A program made the position numbers and the translations under genes. From NCBI GenBank assembly GCA_007133995.1, contig SLLP01000155.1, forward strand, positions 1 to 6,294: a DNA stretch of 6,294 bases. The letters run 5' to 3'. Positions 4,963 to 6,294 of the stretch are shown here, piece after piece (positions within the stretch are counted from its first letter, which is position 1; the number at the start of each line of letters is the position of its first letter). The notes under the pieces were generated by a model. The model was given only the letters and a program-made list of their open reading frames with translations, made no database searches and was not told the origin of the DNA. This DNA comes from Balneolales bacterium. GTDB lineage: Bacteria; Bacteroidota; Rhodothermia; Balneolales; Natronogracilivirgulaceae.

Positions 4963-6294
4963 CTAATCCATCACTTCTTTTGCTTTCCTGCCGTCAATCC
5001 GTACGGTCCGGGTGTCGGTGGACGTGGTAGCCTTGATTTCGATGAATACCGGCCTGTCGTTCTCGTGGGCTACTTCATTAGTGCCGGCCACGTTAAAGGT
5101 AAACTCCGTAACACCCTGACCGCCTGTCATCACGTCATCAAGTGTCACATCCACGTCGCCGATGACCTCGATATCCTCGCCTTCCACTGTCACGGCGATG
5201 GTGCTGCCCGCCGGAAGCGGATTGCCGTTGACATCCGTTACGGTATAGTTGAATGTCTGATCACTCAGGTGGTCAATGAAAAACGTATTCGGTTCCACAT
5301 CTATAATGATAGGCGGAATGTGAAACAGGACCGTTGCCTGTCTTTCAATGCTCTGGTTGTTTTCGTCGACCGTTTGTGCCCGTACCGTAACAAAACCATC
5401 TGGTGGCATGGGCTCGCCGCGCTGAAGTGTTACTCCGGCCCGGCCATCCGCATTGGTGGCAGCAGAGGCTCCAACCACACCATAGTCCGTTGTAAAGTAG
5501 ACCCGCGTCCCTTCTGCGACCGGATTACCGTATCGATCCCCAAGCAATACACTGATCCCAGTAGTTCCGTCAACCGGCACATTAAGGGGAGAGGATCGAT
5601 AAATGGTGAAGTGGTTATTGCTCGGCAATCCCGACTGAATGGCAACACGCACCGGCCGCGACTTGACCTCAAAACCGTCGCGCTGAATGCTGGCGATGAC
5701 TTGTACTACACCGGATATGGTTCCACTGGTCAGGGTTGTTTTGACCTGGCCATTTACATCTGAGGTAGCAGTTTGAGGATAAATTGTCTCTCCACCACCC
5801 GGTGATGAGCCCAGACTGAATTCAACCTCGGCCTGATGAACCGGCATTCCAGAAGAATCAGTGACCTGGAATACAAACTCGCTCTGTTCAGTTCCACCTG
5901 TTTCCTTGACGGTGATGGTTTCGGAGGATATCGATGATACTGCAATGCTCGCTGCACCTCCTGGACTGTAATCTATTGGTATATTTAATGTCTCTTCCCC
6001 AAGTGGTCCGCTAACCGAGATTACAAAATAAATATCGCGATTACCAATACCAGCTTGCTTTTTAGCTTCCAGTACACGGAAAGAGAACTCCGTAGCACCC
6101 GGACCTGCCTGACTATGATCTCCAAGGGTAACATCAATATCACCCGACAGCTCTGCGTCCATTCCATCTGCGCTAACCGAAATACTCGTACCTGCAGATA
6201 ATGGATTTCCTTTGTCATCGCTTACTGTGTAGTTGAATGTCATGCCGCTTAGATCTGCAAGTCTGGCTGTCAACGGATTAACCTGAATAGCAAC
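4963..6294 (-). CDS. Ig-like/invasin (Big_1) domain surface protein, C-terminal part
   Basis: The last 443 residues are in the window; the frame is open to the right edge, so the true start lies outside. A TTG at 6273 is not a credible start because it falls inside a repeat. In the visible part the order is: repeat A1 (about 2-109; SGMTFNYTVSDDKGNPLSAG, then DVTLGD and TEFSFRV), a Big_1-like domain (about 113-218; VTDSSGMPV, ATSDVNGQVKTTLTSGTISG), a second Big_1-like domain (about 230-325; DRYGNPVAEGTRVYF, ATNADGRAGVTLQ), and repeat A2 (about 330-434; SDQTFNYTVTDVNGNPLPAG, DVTLDD, TEFTFNV). Such beta-sandwich strings are typical of adhesins and cell-surface proteins. The protein ends in RKAKEVMD without a T9SS tail, so it must be anchored or exported by signals outside the window. 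It has its own terminator and is not part of the sigma operon. The exact role is unknown. Confidence 0.85.
   Translation of the reverse strand, partial: VAIQVNPLTARLADLSGMTFNYTVSDDKGNPLSAGTSISVSADGMDAELSGDIDVTLGDHSQAGPGATEFSFRVLEAKKQAGIGNRDIYFVISVSGPLGEETLNIPIDYSPGGAASIAVSSISSETITVKETGGTEQSEFVFQVTDSSGMPVHQAEVEFSLGSSPGGGETIYPQTATSDVNGQVKTTLTSGTISGVVQVIASIQRDGFEVKSRPVRVAIQSGLPSNNHFTIYRSSPLNVPVDGTTGISVLLGDRYGNPVAEGTRVYFTTDYGVVGASAATNADGRAGVTLQRGEPMPPDGFVTVRAQTVDENNQSIERQATVLFHIPPIIIDVEPNTFFIDHLSDQTFNYTVTDVNGNPLPAGSTIAVTVEGEDIEVIGDVDVTLDDVMTGGQGVTEFTFNVAGTNEVAHENDRPVFIEIKATTSTDTRTVRIDGRKAKEVMD
4993..5307 (-). repeat. Ig-like repeat A2, C-terminal copy in the surface protein
   Basis: This stretch encodes residues about 330-434 of the visible Ig-like protein. 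It aligns over its whole length with the copy at 5968-6291, sharing TFNYTV, GNPL, a G-D-x-DVTL phrase and TEF-F-F. The copies have clearly diverged, so the duplication is old. Confidence 0.7.
5968..6291 (-). repeat. Ig-like repeat A1, upstream copy in the surface protein
   Basis: This stretch encodes residues about 2-109 of the visible fragment and is the partner of the copy at 4993-5307. The two flank a central pair of Big_1-like domains. More copies may lie in the part of the gene outside the window. Confidence 0.7.

Noticed and set aside
1..6294. Search for tRNA, rRNA, CRISPR arrays, insertion sequences and attachment sites.
   Set aside because: No tRNA-like cloverleaf, regularly spaced repeats, transposase frame or terminal inverted repeats were seen.

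Overview
The window looks like chromosomal DNA from a member of the Bacteroidota/FCB group, most likely Balneolota or Rhodothermota. The reasons are a type IX secretion (T9SS) type A tail with the NYPNPFNP motif, weak Shine-Dalgarno use in most genes, medium-high GC, and tandem Ig-like surface proteins. The lineage is inferred from protein style only. Every gene I can support is on the minus strand, so the order of expression runs from high to low coordinates.

Right end (4963-6294): the C-terminal 443 residues of a large surface or secreted protein. It has two invasin-like (Big_1) domains between two copies of another Ig-like repeat, and is followed by a strong intrinsic terminator (4881-4923). 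The gene continues beyond the window.

Centre (2115-4843): an operon led by an ECF sigma factor (4162-4734). It is followed, through two identical TGATG stop/start overlaps, by a single-pass membrane anti-sigma-like protein (3389-4162) and an outer-membrane beta-barrel-like protein (2115-3389). Both of these end in an AMPK/CBM48-type glycogen-binding-like domain. The predicted topology puts both domains in the periplasm, one tethered to the inner membrane and one to the barrel. A palindrome-bearing AT-rich gap (1976-2114) then precedes a secreted alpha-helical protein of 314 aa (1031-1975).

Left end (1-1019): a second transcription unit with a lone T9SS tail of 119 aa and no signal peptide (528-887), an 87-aa lipoprotein (253-516), and the start of a second secreted helical protein (1-244) that is a paralogue of the 314-aa protein.

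The two units are linked by near-identical ECF-type promoters, TTGTAAC-N16-CGTC followed by an almost identical -10 flank. One lies before the sigma gene (4811-4843) and the other before the T9SS-tail gene (987-1019). The simplest model is that the sigma factor controls its own operon and the left-hand unit, and that the anti-sigma protein holds it until something changes in the periplasm. What the glycogen-binding-like domains sense, and what the helical proteins do, cannot be read from this sequence.
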